DNA of 64,000 nt from Geminocystis sp. NIES-3708 (GTDB lineage: Bacteria > Cyanobacteriota > Cyanobacteriia > Cyanobacteriales > Cyanobacteriaceae): contig NZ_AP014815.1 in the NCBI RefSeq assembly GCF_001548095.1, positions 1,921,656-1,985,655 on the forward strand. The letters are read 5' to 3'. Position 1 is the first letter of the stretch. Each line of letters begins with the position of its first letter. Made by a program: the position numbers and the translations under genes. Positions 27,910 to 37,074 of the stretch are shown here, piece by piece. The notes beneath the pieces are model-generated. The model worked only from the letters and a program-made list of their open reading frames with translations, searched no databases and was not told the origin of the DNA.

Positions 27910-30042
27910 TTATTCACAAAGAGCAAAAAAGTTATAATGATTTAAACCGTCAATAATTCCATCAGCAAATTGTTTTTTGGAAAAGAAAATAGGTTCACTT
28001 TCAGCAATTTTTGAAAGTTCTTCCTGATGACGATTTGCTACTACTACGGATAAAGTATTGCCTAGCATCATATCTTCATCACCCCCCGAACCTCCAGCAG
28101 TAAGTATGCGGTTTAAGGGTATATCCCATTGCCCTGCAAACCACCGTAAAGCATAGCCTTTAGAGGCTCTCACGGGAATAATATCTAAAAATTGACCAAA
28201 AGAAAAAATCACATTAACTGTATGTTCATGTTGATGTAGAATACTTTTAATTTCATCGACACTAGGGGCAATCATTGGATCATAAAAATAGCTAATTTTA
28301 TATTTACTTTGTCGTTCTTTTGGTTGTAAAGAAATTCCGTTAAATTCTGTTAATAAAGATACTAATTTTTGTCGATTCCAAAGATAGTTAATATGATTTG
28401 TCCAAGCATCATCTTTGATAAGATCTGGGGCATAATAAATTTCTGTTCCCATGCTGGTAATTAAAACATCAGGCTGGGGGATATTTTCTTTACGCAATAA
28501 TTTTAAGGCTGAATCTAATCTTCTTCCAGTGGCAATACAGAAACTAATATTTTTCCGTTTTTCATTGACAATAGTTATTAGTCTTTCTAAAGATTCTCGA
28601 TCCCCAAGCAGGTTTTGATCAATGCTAGTAACGATCGCCCCATTGTTATACATCATCCCCCGACGTTTAACAGCAACCCTTTGTAACGGTTCAGTATTGT
28701 CAATTATCGGTTGTAACATTTTCATATAAGTATTAACATGAGATTTCCATGTATAATACTGTTTAACTTTTTTAATGCCATTTTGAGCGAAAGTTTCCCA
28801 TTTTTTGCGATCGCCAAGAACTTTTAAGATATGATGAGCAATATCTTCAGGATCAAGAGGATCGATCAGATAGCCATTCTGACAGTTTTTGATAATATCT
28901 ACTGGACCACCGTCTTTAGTGGCAATAATGGGCAAACCACTAGCCGCAGATTCAATTAAAGTTAGCCCAAAGGGTTCGGTTAAAGCTGGATTGACAAAAA
29001 CTCCCCCTGATAATGCCGCTAAACGATAAATTACGCAGATGTCATCTAAAGTGATACTTTTGGGATAAGCTACCTTACCATAAAGATCATAGCGATCAAT
29101 AGTTAATAATAAATCTGTGAAAATTTCTTGATTACCAACATCTAAATCTTTGACATCATTTCTAATACCAGCAAAAATAACTAGATTTGCCTTTTCTTGT
29201 AGTTTTTTACATTGCCCAAAAGATTCGATTAATATGGGAATATTTTTTCTTTGATCTAACCGAGAAAGGGCTAAAATAATAGGTTTACGAGGATCTTTTA
29301 AAAAACGAGCGATAGTTCTGAAAATACTACTATCCCACTCATCACCTTGTGGGGGATAAAACTTCTCAACATCTGTACCCGGAGGGATAACTCGCATTTG
29401 TTGAGGTTCATAATAATCATATTGTGCATATTGTTCATTAATTTCCTGATATGTGCTAGTAATAACCCTTTGTGCCGAACTGAGTGTCTCTTCTTCAGCA
29501 TTGATACGACGAATCATTTTATAACGTTTTTCAATGACTTCTCGATTAACGCCACTAGCTAAAAGTCTTTTTCGCTTACTACGCCCTAAAGAATGCCCTG
29601 TATGAATCAGAGGAATGCCAAGTTGATGAGATAATCGAACACCTACATATCCTGCATCAGCGTAATGAGTATGAATAATGTCAGGCATTTTTTCCTGATT
29701 TTGTAGATATTCAATGGCATTATCCGCAAAGTTATCTAAATAATCCCATAATTCTTCTTTTGGAATATAATCGTCTAAGTTACAAGAAATACGAACAATA
29801 TTAGCTTTTTTGTTTAAAACTTCAATGGTTTGACTATAGTCACTACTAATATGAGGATCGATTAGTAGTTTAGTCATTAAATCAACTTTTTTAATGTCAG
29901 AATGTTTGGATAATGCTTCAGTTAATTCCAAAACGTATTTAGTTTGACCACCAGTATCCGCATCTTTACCTAATTCAAGATTTTTTCCTCTAATTAAACC
30001 GTGAATACTGATTAATAATATGTATTTTTGGTTATTTTTCAT
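27910..30042 (-). CDS. sps: sucrose-phosphate synthase with SPP-like C-terminal domain
   Basis: A 710-residue enzyme joining a nucleotide-sugar glucose to fructose-6-phosphate. The N-terminal two thirds are a GT4 glycosyltransferase: SIHGLIRGKNLELGKDADTG at the start, GHSLGRSKR, LSRLDQRKN and TEPFGLTLIE as donor site. The last about 240 residues are an HAD/SPP-like domain (ICIATGRR, AGGSGGDEDMM) in which the nucleophile motif reads TSIDQNLLG, so the first catalytic Asp is missing and it should be inactive as a phosphatase; the separate spp gene supplies that activity. First gene of the sps-spp unit. Confidence 0.95.
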   Translation of the reverse strand: MKNNQKYILLISIHGLIRGKNLELGKDADTGGQTKYVLELTEALSKHSDIKKVDLMTKLLIDPHISSDYSQTIEVLNKKANIVRISCNLDDYIPKEELWDYLDNFADNAIEYLQNQEKMPDIIHTHYADAGYVGVRLSHQLGIPLIHTGHSLGRSKRKRLLASGVNREVIEKRYKMIRRINAEEETLSSAQRVITSTYQEINEQYAQYDYYEPQQMRVIPPGTDVEKFYPPQGDEWDSSIFRTIARFLKDPRKPIILALSRLDQRKNIPILIESFGQCKKLQEKANLVIFAGIRNDVKDLDVGNQEIFTDLLLTIDRYDLYGKVAYPKSITLDDICVIYRLAALSGGVFVNPALTEPFGLTLIESAASGLPIIATKDGGPVDIIKNCQNGYLIDPLDPEDIAHHILKVLGDRKKWETFAQNGIKKVKQYYTWKSHVNTYMKMLQPIIDNTEPLQRVAVKRRGMMYNNGAIVTSIDQNLLGDRESLERLITIVNEKRKNISFCIATGRRLDSALKLLRKENIPQPDVLITSMGTEIYYAPDLIKDDAWTNHINYLWNRQKLVSLLTEFNGISLQPKERQSKYKISYFYDPMIAPSVDEIKSILHQHEHTVNVIFSFGQFLDIIPVRASKGYALRWFAGQWDIPLNRILTAGGSGGDEDMMLGNTLSVVVANRHQEELSKIAESEPIFFSKKQFADGIIDGLNHYNFFALCE

Positions 30043-30112
30043 TATCTTAGTGGTATGCTATATTGCTTTATTATACCTTAAGTATAATTAATAACTTTTG
30101 CAATACATTTAT

Positions 30113-30442
30113 CTACGATAAAGAAAAAGATAAGCCACAAGTACAATGATTGACAATATTAGGATTTTTATATTGAAATGCACCTCCCATCAAATCTTCA
30201 GTATAGTCAATGGTTAAATTTTGTAAATATTGATAACTATCAGAATCAACAATAATCTTAATCTCGGAATCAAGAGCAAACTGATGATCTTCTTTTTGAG
30301 GTTGGGAATCCAATTTTAATTCATAGACATAATCGGCACAACCCCCTTTTTTAATTTGTAACCTTATATAGTCTTTTGATGGTTCTAAACCTGCTCGTAA
30401 TCTTTTTAGTTCAGCGACCGCATTTTGTGTGAGATTAATCAT
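30113..30442 (-). CDS. IscA/HesB family iron-sulfur assembly protein
   Basis: A 109-residue A-type carrier-like protein. The three conserved Cys are present: one in KKGGCADY (about 35) and the pair in NHCTCGLSF (about 101 and 103), and the family start ITLT-like INLTQNAVAELKRL is clear. It probably handles iron-sulfur clusters or iron. The fold fits IscA/SufA, but the spacing before the C-terminal pair is slightly different from textbook members, so I do not assign a symbol. It lies 24 bp after the cupin gene on the same strand. Confidence 0.82.
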   Translation of the reverse strand: MINLTQNAVAELKRLRAGLEPSKDYIRLQIKKGGCADYVYELKLDSQPQKEDHQFALDSEIKIIVDSDSYQYLQNLTIDYTEDLMGGAFQYKNPNIVNHCTCGLSFSLS

Positions 30443-30466
30443 AGATAATTAAGAATTATTGATTGT

Positions 30467-30886
30467 TTATTGTCTTGCATAATCATCCTGAAAACGAATA
30501 ATATCATCTTCTCCTAAATATTCACCGTTTTGTACTTCAATTAAAATTAATTTAATAACTCCCGGATTTTCAAGACGATGAGTCGTACACTGAGGAACAT
30601 AGGTAGATTGATTTGCCGCCAAGATTTTGATTTCTTGATCACATTCTACTTTTGCAGTACCAGACACTACTATCCAATGTTCACTACGATGATGGTGCAT
30701 CTGTAAGCTGAGACGATGACCGGGATTTACTTCTATACGTTTAATTTTATAACCAGGACCTTCTTCAAGGGTAGTAAACGAGCCCCAAGGACGAGTTTCA
30801 GTAACATTATTTTCCACAGAATAAGTATTGATATTGAAATTATTAGTTTCCTTAATCACCTGATTTTGAATTTGAACCATAATCAC
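30467..30886 (-). CDS. cupin protein, mannose-6-phosphate isomerase type II-like
   Basis: A 139-residue single-domain cupin. TRPWGSFTTLEEG and YKIKRIEVNPGHRLSLQMHH followed by RSEHWIVVSG give the metal-binding cupin motif (His, His, Glu/His), and the second half has THRLENPG. The sequence matches the C-terminal isomerase domain of bifunctional ManC enzymes as a free protein. It probably interconverts phosphosugars for GDP-mannose supply, but catalysis is inferred. It precedes the IscA-like gene by 24 bp. Confidence 0.82.
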   Translation of the reverse strand: MIMVQIQNQVIKETNNFNINTYSVENNVTETRPWGSFTTLEEGPGYKIKRIEVNPGHRLSLQMHHHRSEHWIVVSGTAKVECDQEIKILAANQSTYVPQCTTHRLENPGVIKLILIEVQNGEYLGEDDIIRFQDDYARQ

Positions 30887-30921
30887 AGTTTAAATATTTT
30901 TATTAAAATAACACCACAAAG

Positions 30922-30945
30922 AAAAAGGGGAGATAATTCCCCCCC
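30922..30945 (-). terminator. intrinsic terminator of clpC
   Basis: On the minus strand a 7 bp stem of G residues against CTCCCC (one G-U pair) closes a four-base loop and is followed by five T residues, about 20 bp past the clpC stop codon. The G/C-rich stem stands out from the AT-rich gap. Confidence 0.65.
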
Positions 30946-30965
30946 ATAGATTTATGAAAAATCAG

Positions 30966-33437
30966 TTAAACACCAGCTTTGACTAATAACGGATTTTCTC
31001 TTTCCGCTTTAATCGCTACTTTTCCTTCTTCATCAATATCCACTGTGGCAGTATCTCCTTCCTGAATACGTTTAGATAAGATTTCTTCCGCTAATACGTC
31101 TTCTAATAGTCGCATAATAGCACGACGTAAGGGACGAGCACCATAAGCAGGATTGAAACCTTCTTCTACTAAACGCTCTTTGAATTTCTCTGTCACTTGT
31201 AAATGAATTTCTTTCTCTGTTAAACGAGCAAAGACTTCCTTGAGTAAAATTTCGGAAATTTCTTTGACTTCTCCCTTATTAAGTTGACGGAAGACAATAA
31301 TTTCATCGAGACGATTAAGAAACTCAGGGCGGAAGTAGTTTTTCAATTCCTCATTAACCAAAGATTTAATACGATTGTATTGAGATTCTGACTGATCACT
31401 TTCAAGTTCAAAACCTAAACCACCACCACCTTTTTCGATTACTTTTGAACCGATGTTGGATGTCATGATTAATAAGGTATTTTTGAAGTCAACAGTACGA
31501 CCTTTAGAATCAGTTAAGCGTCCATCTTCGAGAATTTGTAGGAGTAAGTTAAATACGTCAGGGTGTGCCTTCTCGATTTCATCAAAGAGTACAACAGTAT
31601 AAGGACGACGACGGACAGCCTCAGTTAATTGTCCACCTTCGTTATAGCCAACATAGCCCGGAGGTGAGCCGATTAATTTGGATACGGTATGACGTTCCAT
31701 ATATTCTGACATATCCAAACGGATCATAGCTTCTTCTGAGCCAAAGAAATAAGTTGCTAAGGCTTTAGTAAGTTCGGTTTTTCCTACCCCAGTAGGTCCA
31801 GAGAAGATAAAGGATGCAATGGGACGGTTAGGATTTTTCAAGCCCACTCTTGCCCGTCTGATAGCCCTTGAAATAGCTTTAACTGCGTCTTCCTGACCGA
31901 TAATTCTCTGATGAAGAGTGTCTTCCATGTGTAAGAGTTTATCAACTTCAGATTCGGTAAGTTTTTGCACGGGTACACCAGTCCAAGAAGCCACGATGTG
32001 AGCGATTTCTTCTTCTGTGACGATGGGGCTATCGGTGACTTGAGGATTTTTCTTTTTCAGATCGGCTAAACCACGAATTTCGCTCTTAATTTCCATTTCT
32101 CGATCACGCAATTCCCCTGCTTTATCAAAGTCTTGAGATCTTACAGCTTCGTCTTTTTCTTTTAAAACTTGTCTCAATTCTTTATCTAACTCTTTGGCTT
32201 CCGCTGGTAACTGAGAATTCATCAAACGAACTCTTGAACCTGCTTCATCCACTAAGTCAATAGCTTTGTCAGGTAAATAGCGATCGCTTATATAACGATC
32301 TGAGAGGGTAGCGGCTGCCGCAAGAGCTTCATCAGAAATTTTTAGCTTGTGATGTTGTTCATAACGTTCCCGTAGTCCGAATAAAATCTCAATAGTTTCT
32401 TCAACACTAGGTTCGCCAACCATTACAGGCTGAAAACGTCTTGCTAAAGCCGCATCTCTTTCGATGTGTTTACGGTATTCATCGAGGGTAGTCGCCCCTA
32501 TGCACTGTAGTTCACCCCTTGCCAAAGCTGGTTTAAGGATATTTGCCGCATCAATAGCCCCTTCAGCAGCCCCAGCACCAATCAAGGTATGAACTTCATC
32601 AATGACAAGAATAACGTTTCCTGCTTGACGAATTTCATCCATGATTTTTTTGAGACGCTCTTCAAATTCCCCACGATATTTTGTACCTGCCACCAGTAAA
32701 CCAATATCAAGGGTAACGACTCTTTTATCTTCTAATAAATCAGGTACATCTTTATTTGCAATGCGTTGGGCTAATCCTTCAGCGATGGCGGTTTTACCTA
32801 CCCCCGGCTCACCAATTAAGACAGGATTATTTTTGGTACGGCGACCAAGAATTTGAATAACACGTTCAATTTCTTTTTGACGACCGACAACGGGATCTAA
32901 TTTCCCCTCGGTGGCAAAAATGGTTAAATTTGAGCCAAACTCATCTAAAGTCGGAGTTTTGTTAGAACGATTACCACCACCCACACCTACAGGAGTAGTT
33001 TCGGTTTCCCCTAACATCCGAATAACTTGAGTGCGGACTTTTCCTAAGTCAACCCCAAGGTTTTCTAAAACTCTCGCCGCAACACCTTCACCCTCACGAA
33101 TTAAACCAAGGAGTAAGTGTTCAGTACCAATGTAATTGTGTCCTAATTGACGAGCTTCTTCTAAAGATAACTCTAAAACTCGTTTAGCTCTGGGAGTAAA
33201 GGGAATTTCTACCGCTACAAAGCCAGAACCTCTACCGATAATTTTTTCAACCTCGATCCGAGCATCTTTAAGGTTAACACCCATAGACTTGAGGACTTTG
33301 GCGGCGACACCTGTCCCTTCTCCAATCAAACCAAGCAGTATTTGCTCAGTACCTACGAAGTTATGACCCAAGCGACGAGCTTCCTCTTGGGCTAACATGA
33401 TCACCTTGATCGCCTTTTCTGTGAAGCGTTCAAACAT
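30966..33437 (-). CDS. clpC: ATP-dependent Clp protease ATPase subunit ClpC
   Basis: An 823-residue HSP100 unfoldase that feeds substrates to ClpP. Domains in order: two N-terminal Clp repeats (about 1-145), first AAA module with Walker [11 protein letters not shown] (about 210) and [15 protein letters not shown], a middle UVR-type region ([15 protein letters not shown], about 440), second AAA module with [10 protein letters not shown] (about 550) and [13 protein letters not shown], and a D2 C-terminus. All motifs are intact and length is standard for cyanobacterial and chloroplast ClpC. No CIRCE element was seen upstream. Confidence 0.97.
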   Translation of the reverse strand: MFERFTEKAIKVIMLAQEEARRLGHNFVGTEQILLGLIGEGTGVAAKVLKSMGVNLKDARIEVEKIIGRGSGFVAVEIPFTPRAKRVLELSLEEARQLGHNYIGTEHLLLGLIREGEGVAARVLENLGVDLGKVRTQVIRMLGETETTPVGVGGGNRSNKTPTLDEFGSNLTIFATEGKLDPVVGRQKEIERVIQILGRRTKNNPVLIGEPGVGKTAIAEGLAQRIANKDVPDLLEDKRVVTLDIGLLVAGTKYRGEFEERLKKIMDEIRQAGNVILVIDEVHTLIGAGAAEGAIDAANILKPALARGELQCIGATTLDEYRKHIERDAALARRFQPVMVGEPSVEETIEILFGLRERYEQHHKLKISDEALAAAATLSDRYISDRYLPDKAIDLVDEAGSRVRLMNSQLPAEAKELDKELRQVLKEKDEAVRSQDFDKAGELRDREMEIKSEIRGLADLKKKNPQVTDSPIVTEEEIAHIVASWTGVPVQKLTESEVDKLLHMEDTLHQRIIGQEDAVKAISRAIRRARVGLKNPNRPIASFIFSGPTGVGKTELTKALATYFFGSEEAMIRLDMSEYMERHTVSKLIGSPPGYVGYNEGGQLTEAVRRRPYTVVLFDEIEKAHPDVFNLLLQILEDGRLTDSKGRTVDFKNTLLIMTSNIGSKVIEKGGGGLGFELESDQSESQYNRIKSLVNEELKNYFRPEFLNRLDEIIVFRQLNKGEVKEISEILLKEVFARLTEKEIHLQVTEKFKERLVEEGFNPAYGARPLRRAIMRLLEDVLAEEILSKRIQEGDTATVDIDEEGKVAIKAERENPLLVKAGV

Positions 33438-33863
33438 AATTTTTCTTTACTCACCCTATGCCACGTTTAATAGCTGATTTTAACACAGGATTAAGGTTAG
33501 TATGTGCCAGTTTCTACAGTAATTAGTTCGGAAATCAGTATTCCTTTCCCTGAGATGAACTGAACAGCAGGATAAAATTAAGTAAAATATAAAAAATATT
33601 CAGAGATTTAGTTAAAGGTTATATAATCCGTTATATTCATTATTATTTAATAATTAATCTGTTAACTTTCTTTGCAAAAAATCAATTTATTTTAATATAA
33701 ATCACATTTTATATAAACTAATATTAAGTATAAAGCTAATTATGAAGATGCTAGATAGCTTTTGAATAAAGTTTTTCAGTTTTATCTCTTAAATTATGAC
33801 TTTTTTCTTTGGCTGAAAATTAAGGTAGAATTAGTCATTTCTAATAATTGTAAATTTATAAGC
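33438..33863. other. intergenic region upstream of clpC and the FGE-like gene
   Basis: This divergent gap is very AT-rich. A + strand promoter candidate is listed at 33599-33627. A TTG at 33762 opens an in-frame N-terminal extension of the FGE-like gene but looks less likely as a start than ATG 33864. No RNA gene, repeat or CIRCE-type heat-shock operator was recognised. Confidence 0.5.
33599..33627 (+). promoter_or_regulatory. putative promoter of the FGE-like gene
   Basis: TTCAGA at 33599-33604 and a perfect TATAAT at 33622-33627 are 17 bp apart. The start codon chosen for the downstream gene is at 33864, leaving a long leader. In such AT-rich DNA this could be chance. Confidence 0.35.
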
Positions 33864-34721
33864 ATGATAAATAATTTAAAAAGATATAAATTCGAGATTG
33901 TTACTATTAATTTATCCAATAGTAATAATTATAGTCATCCCACTTTAACTTTAAATCGTTCGCAAAAAGAAGCAGATTATTTTGAAATAAAATTAGCAAA
34001 TAATATTTTATTGGAAATGATTAATATTCCTCAAGGAAATTTTGTTATGGGCACTCCTGATATAGAACAAGGAAGAAGTGTTGACGAAACTCCAGAGCAT
34101 GAGGTATCTATTTCTAATTTTTTTGTAAGCAAATATCTCATTACTCAAAGTCAATATTTAGGGGTAATGAATGAAAATCCCTCTTTTTTTGTGGGAGAAA
34201 ATAAACCTGTGGAAAATATTTCTTGGTTTAGTGCTCAGAATTTTTGTGCTAAATTATCCGCCTTAACAGGTAAAAAGTTTCGTTTATTAAGTGAAGCGGA
34301 ATGGGAATATGTTTGTAGAGCGAATACAAATACCCCTTTTTCTTTCGGTAGAACTATTACCCCAGAATTAGCTAATTATAAAGCTAGTTTTGGCTATGGT
34401 GATGGCAGTGGCGGTAAATGGAGACAAGAAACGACAGAAGTAGGAATTTTTACAGCTAATAATTTTGGCTTATATGATCTTCATGGTAATGTTTGGGAAT
34501 GGTGTGAAGATCATTGGCATGAAAATTATCATCAAGCCCCTATCGATGGTAGTGCATGGCTAGAAACTGAAAAAAATGTAGATGAAGATTTTCCTCGAGT
34601 TATTAGGGGAGGTTCGTGGGATGACACAGCGTATTATTGTCGTGCTGGAGTAAGGCTTTGGACTTTACCACAATTTAAGGGTAAATTGATCGGTTTTCGA
34701 GTAGCCTGTGATGACAATTAA
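33864..34721 (+). CDS. formylglycine-generating-enzyme-like (SUMF1/FGE-sulfatase domain) protein
   Basis: A protein of 285 residues from ATG 33864, dominated by one FGE-sulfatase domain: LLEMINIPQGNFVMGTPDIE, VSISNFFVSKYLITQSQYLG, PVENISWFSAQNFCAKLS, RLLSEAEWEYVCRA, YDLHGNVWEWCEDHW and VIRGGSWDD-YYCRAGVR. Cyanobacteria carry many such paralogues, often fused to or near protein kinases; few are shown to oxidise sulfatase Cys to formylglycine, so the enzymatic role is open. A TTG at 33762 would add 34 residues, but the chosen start gives the FEIVTINLSN opening that I expect for the family. Confidence 0.8.
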   Translation: MINNLKRYKFEIVTINLSNSNNYSHPTLTLNRSQKEADYFEIKLANNILLEMINIPQGNFVMGTPDIEQGRSVDETPEHEVSISNFFVSKYLITQSQYLGVMNENPSFFVGENKPVENISWFSAQNFCAKLSALTGKKFRLLSEAEWEYVCRANTNTPFSFGRTITPELANYKASFGYGDGSGGKWRQETTEVGIFTANNFGLYDLHGNVWEWCEDHWHENYHQAPIDGSAWLETEKNVDEDFPRVIRGGSWDDTAYYCRAGVRLWTLPQFKGKLIGFRVACDDN

Positions 34722-34855
34722 GAATGAACCAAACTTGCTATAGAATCAATATTAGTGAAAAATTGAAGAATACTTTTATTAAGTTTTTTCTTCGATGAAT
34801 CAAGAGTTATTAGAAGTTATTTAGGCTTATTTTGCTCTCAAGAAATTATAACAAT

Positions 34856-34902
34856 TATTCATTATTCACTATTCATTACTATTTACTATTCATTATTCAC
34901 TA
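34856..34902. repeat. short direct repeat directly before pheS
   Basis: TATTCATTATTCACTA occurs at 34856-34871 and again at 34887-34902, separated by the related ATTCATTACTATTTACT. Similar low-complexity ATTCATT/ATTCACT strings precede nusA (near 3470), follow ylxR (near 4940) and precede wecB (near 63240). They resemble short tandemly repeated sequences of cyanobacteria. The second copy ends 2 bp before the pheS start and leaves no room for a Shine-Dalgarno sequence. Confidence 0.65.
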
Positions 34903-34904
34903 TC

Positions 34905-35900
34905 ATGGCAACGGAAATTGAATCTCAATTACAGATATTAGCTCAATCAGCTCAAAAAGCCATCGCCTCGGCTGATACTTTGCAAAAGTTAGAAGAATTA
35001 AGGGTTAGTTATTTGGGGAAAAAAGGCGATTTATCTTTAATTTTAAAGGAAATGGGCAAATTATCCGCTGAAGATCGTCCTCGTATTGGTGCAGTTGCTA
35101 ATGATATTAAAACAGAAATACAAAACAGTTTGACGAATCAACAGCAACAATTACAGCAAGAAGGAATTAATCGTCAAATTTTAGCACAAACTCTTGATGT
35201 CACAATGCCGGGCGTTAGCTATCCCCTTGGAAAATCCCATCCTTTACAAAGTACTATTGATCGAGTTATTGATATTTTTGTGGGTTTAGGATATACGATC
35301 GCCGAAGGACCACAAATTGAAAGCGATTATTATAATTTTACCGCCTTAAATACCCCTGAAGATCATCCAGCTAGGGATATGCAAGATACTTTTTATTTTG
35401 AAGACGGTAGTTTATTGCGAACTCATACATCATCTGTACAAATTCGTTATATGGAAAATAATGAGCCACCTTTGAGAATTATCGCACCGGGTAGAGTATA
35501 TAGGCGAGATACCGTTGATGCCACTCACTCCGCCGTCTTTCATCAAATCGAAATTTTAGCTATTGATAAGGGTTTAACTTTCTCAGATTTAAAAGGTACA
35601 ATTAAAGAGTTTTTACGTCAAATGTTTGGGGATGATTTACCAACGGTATTTCGTGCTAGTTATTTCCCATTTACTGAACCTTCTGCGGAGGTTGATGTAC
35701 AATGGCAAGGAAAATGGCTAGAAGTTTTGGGTTGTGGTATGGTTGATCCCAACGTGTTGAAAGCTGTAGGATATGATCCTGAAGTTTATAGTGGCTTTGC
35801 GGCTGGATTAGGAGTTGAGCGTTTTGCGATGATTTTACACAAAATCGATGATATTCGCCGATTATATAATAGTGATCTTCGTTTTTTACAACAATTCTAA
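34905..35900 (+). CDS. pheS: phenylalanine-tRNA ligase alpha subunit
   Basis: A 331-residue class II synthetase subunit. The N-terminal coiled-coil (about 1-85) is followed by the catalytic domain with [19 protein letters not shown] (about 105), motif 2 [20 protein letters not shown] (about 198-217), and motif 3 [13 protein letters not shown] (about 304-316). Length is normal. pheT is not adjacent, which is usual in cyanobacteria. No ribosome-binding site is visible because a short direct repeat abuts the start codon. Confidence 0.96.
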   Translation: MATEIESQLQILAQSAQKAIASADTLQKLEELRVSYLGKKGDLSLILKEMGKLSAEDRPRIGAVANDIKTEIQNSLTNQQQQLQQEGINRQILAQTLDVTMPGVSYPLGKSHPLQSTIDRVIDIFVGLGYTIAEGPQIESDYYNFTALNTPEDHPARDMQDTFYFEDGSLLRTHTSSVQIRYMENNEPPLRIIAPGRVYRRDTVDATHSAVFHQIEILAIDKGLTFSDLKGTIKEFLRQMFGDDLPTVFRASYFPFTEPSAEVDVQWQGKWLEVLGCGMVDPNVLKAVGYDPEVYSGFAAGLGVERFAMILHKIDDIRRLYNSDLRFLQQF

Positions 35901-36022
35901 GAAAAGAAACTGAAAATAGTGAACTTTAATAAAATTATTCAATGAATAAATTGTCTATTACCATTAGAATAATTATTATTGATTCCTAAATTTCTCATTT
36001 CTAATTTTCGTGGGGTTTACTT

Positions 36023-36952
36023 GTGTTTTTTAGCGTTGTTATTCCTACCTATAATCGTTTGCCTATTTTACAAAAATGTCTCTTGGCTTTAGAGAATCAA
36101 CAATTTAATCCAAATTTAGTTACTGACTATGAAATTGTTGTAGTAGATGATGGCTCAACTGATGAAACTATATCATGGTTAACCACACAAAAAGCTCTTT
36201 TATCTCACGTTAAATTTTATACTCAAAATCACAAGGGTGCGGCGGCGGCACGTAATTTAGGAGTAGAAAAAGCCCAAGGAGACTGGATTATTTTTATTGA
36301 TAGCGACTTAATTGTAACATCTTCTTTTTTACAAGCCCATAGTCAAACTTTAAATTCAGAGGCAACAAGTCTTAATAATGACCTTATTTTTACCTATGGT
36401 GCGGTAATTAATACCTGTAACTTTGATGATCCCACATCTGAACCTTATAAAATCACCGATTTTTCCGCCGCTTATTTTGCTACGGGAAATGTTGCGATCG
36501 CAAAAAAATGGTTGCTAAAAGCTGGATTATTTGATACGATGTTTCGCCAATATGGTTGGGAGGATTTAGAATTAGGAATAAGGCTCAAAAAATTAGGATT
36601 AAAATTAATAAAATGCCCCCAAGCTGTTGGTTATCACTGGCATCCAGCATTTAATATTGAACAAATACCAAAGCTAATTGAGCAAGAAATTCAAAGAGGG
36701 AGAATGGGAGTTTTATTCTATAAAAAACATCCTACTTATGAGGTAAAAATGATGATTCAAATGACATGGTTACATAAACTATTATGGGGCATTTTATCTT
36801 TGGGAGGCACTTTAAACGAAAAAACTCTTCAACCTATTTTGCAATGGCTAATAAATCGAGGAAAACCTCAATTAGCACTAGAAATAGCCCGTATTTTTCT
36901 CAATTGGTATAACGTAAAAGGAGTTTATGCCGCTTATCAGGAAACTAAGTAA
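36023..36952 (+). CDS. family 2 glycosyltransferase
   Basis: A 309-residue GT-A fold glycosyltransferase. It opens with VVIPTYNRLPILQKCL, then VVDDGSTDET and an IFIDSDLIV segment (DxD-like metal site), and FRQYGWEDLELGIRLKKLG as acceptor/base region. The start is GTG at 36023, the only good start before the fold begins. Substrate and acceptor cannot be told from sequence; the partners are pheS and a coiled-coil protein, so context gives no hint. Confidence 0.88.
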   Translation: MFFSVVIPTYNRLPILQKCLLALENQQFNPNLVTDYEIVVVDDGSTDETISWLTTQKALLSHVKFYTQNHKGAAAARNLGVEKAQGDWIIFIDSDLIVTSSFLQAHSQTLNSEATSLNNDLIFTYGAVINTCNFDDPTSEPYKITDFSAAYFATGNVAIAKKWLLKAGLFDTMFRQYGWEDLELGIRLKKLGLKLIKCPQAVGYHWHPAFNIEQIPKLIEQEIQRGRMGVLFYKKHPTYEVKMMIQMTWLHKLLWGILSLGGTLNEKTLQPILQWLINRGKPQLALEIARIFLNWYNVKGVYAAYQETK

Positions 36953-37074
36953 TAATATTTAATTTACAGAAAAATGATAACTAAATAAAATTTGTCCATA
37001 TAATTACTGTTAGACAAAAATTTAAGACAACTTAGATAATAAAATTTTTATTAAAAATATTGGAGGAAAAAGTA

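Noticed and set aside
33762-33863. N-terminal extension of the FGE-like protein from TTG 33762
   Set aside because: No ribosome site; the added residues show no domain and the family opening matches the ATG at 33864.
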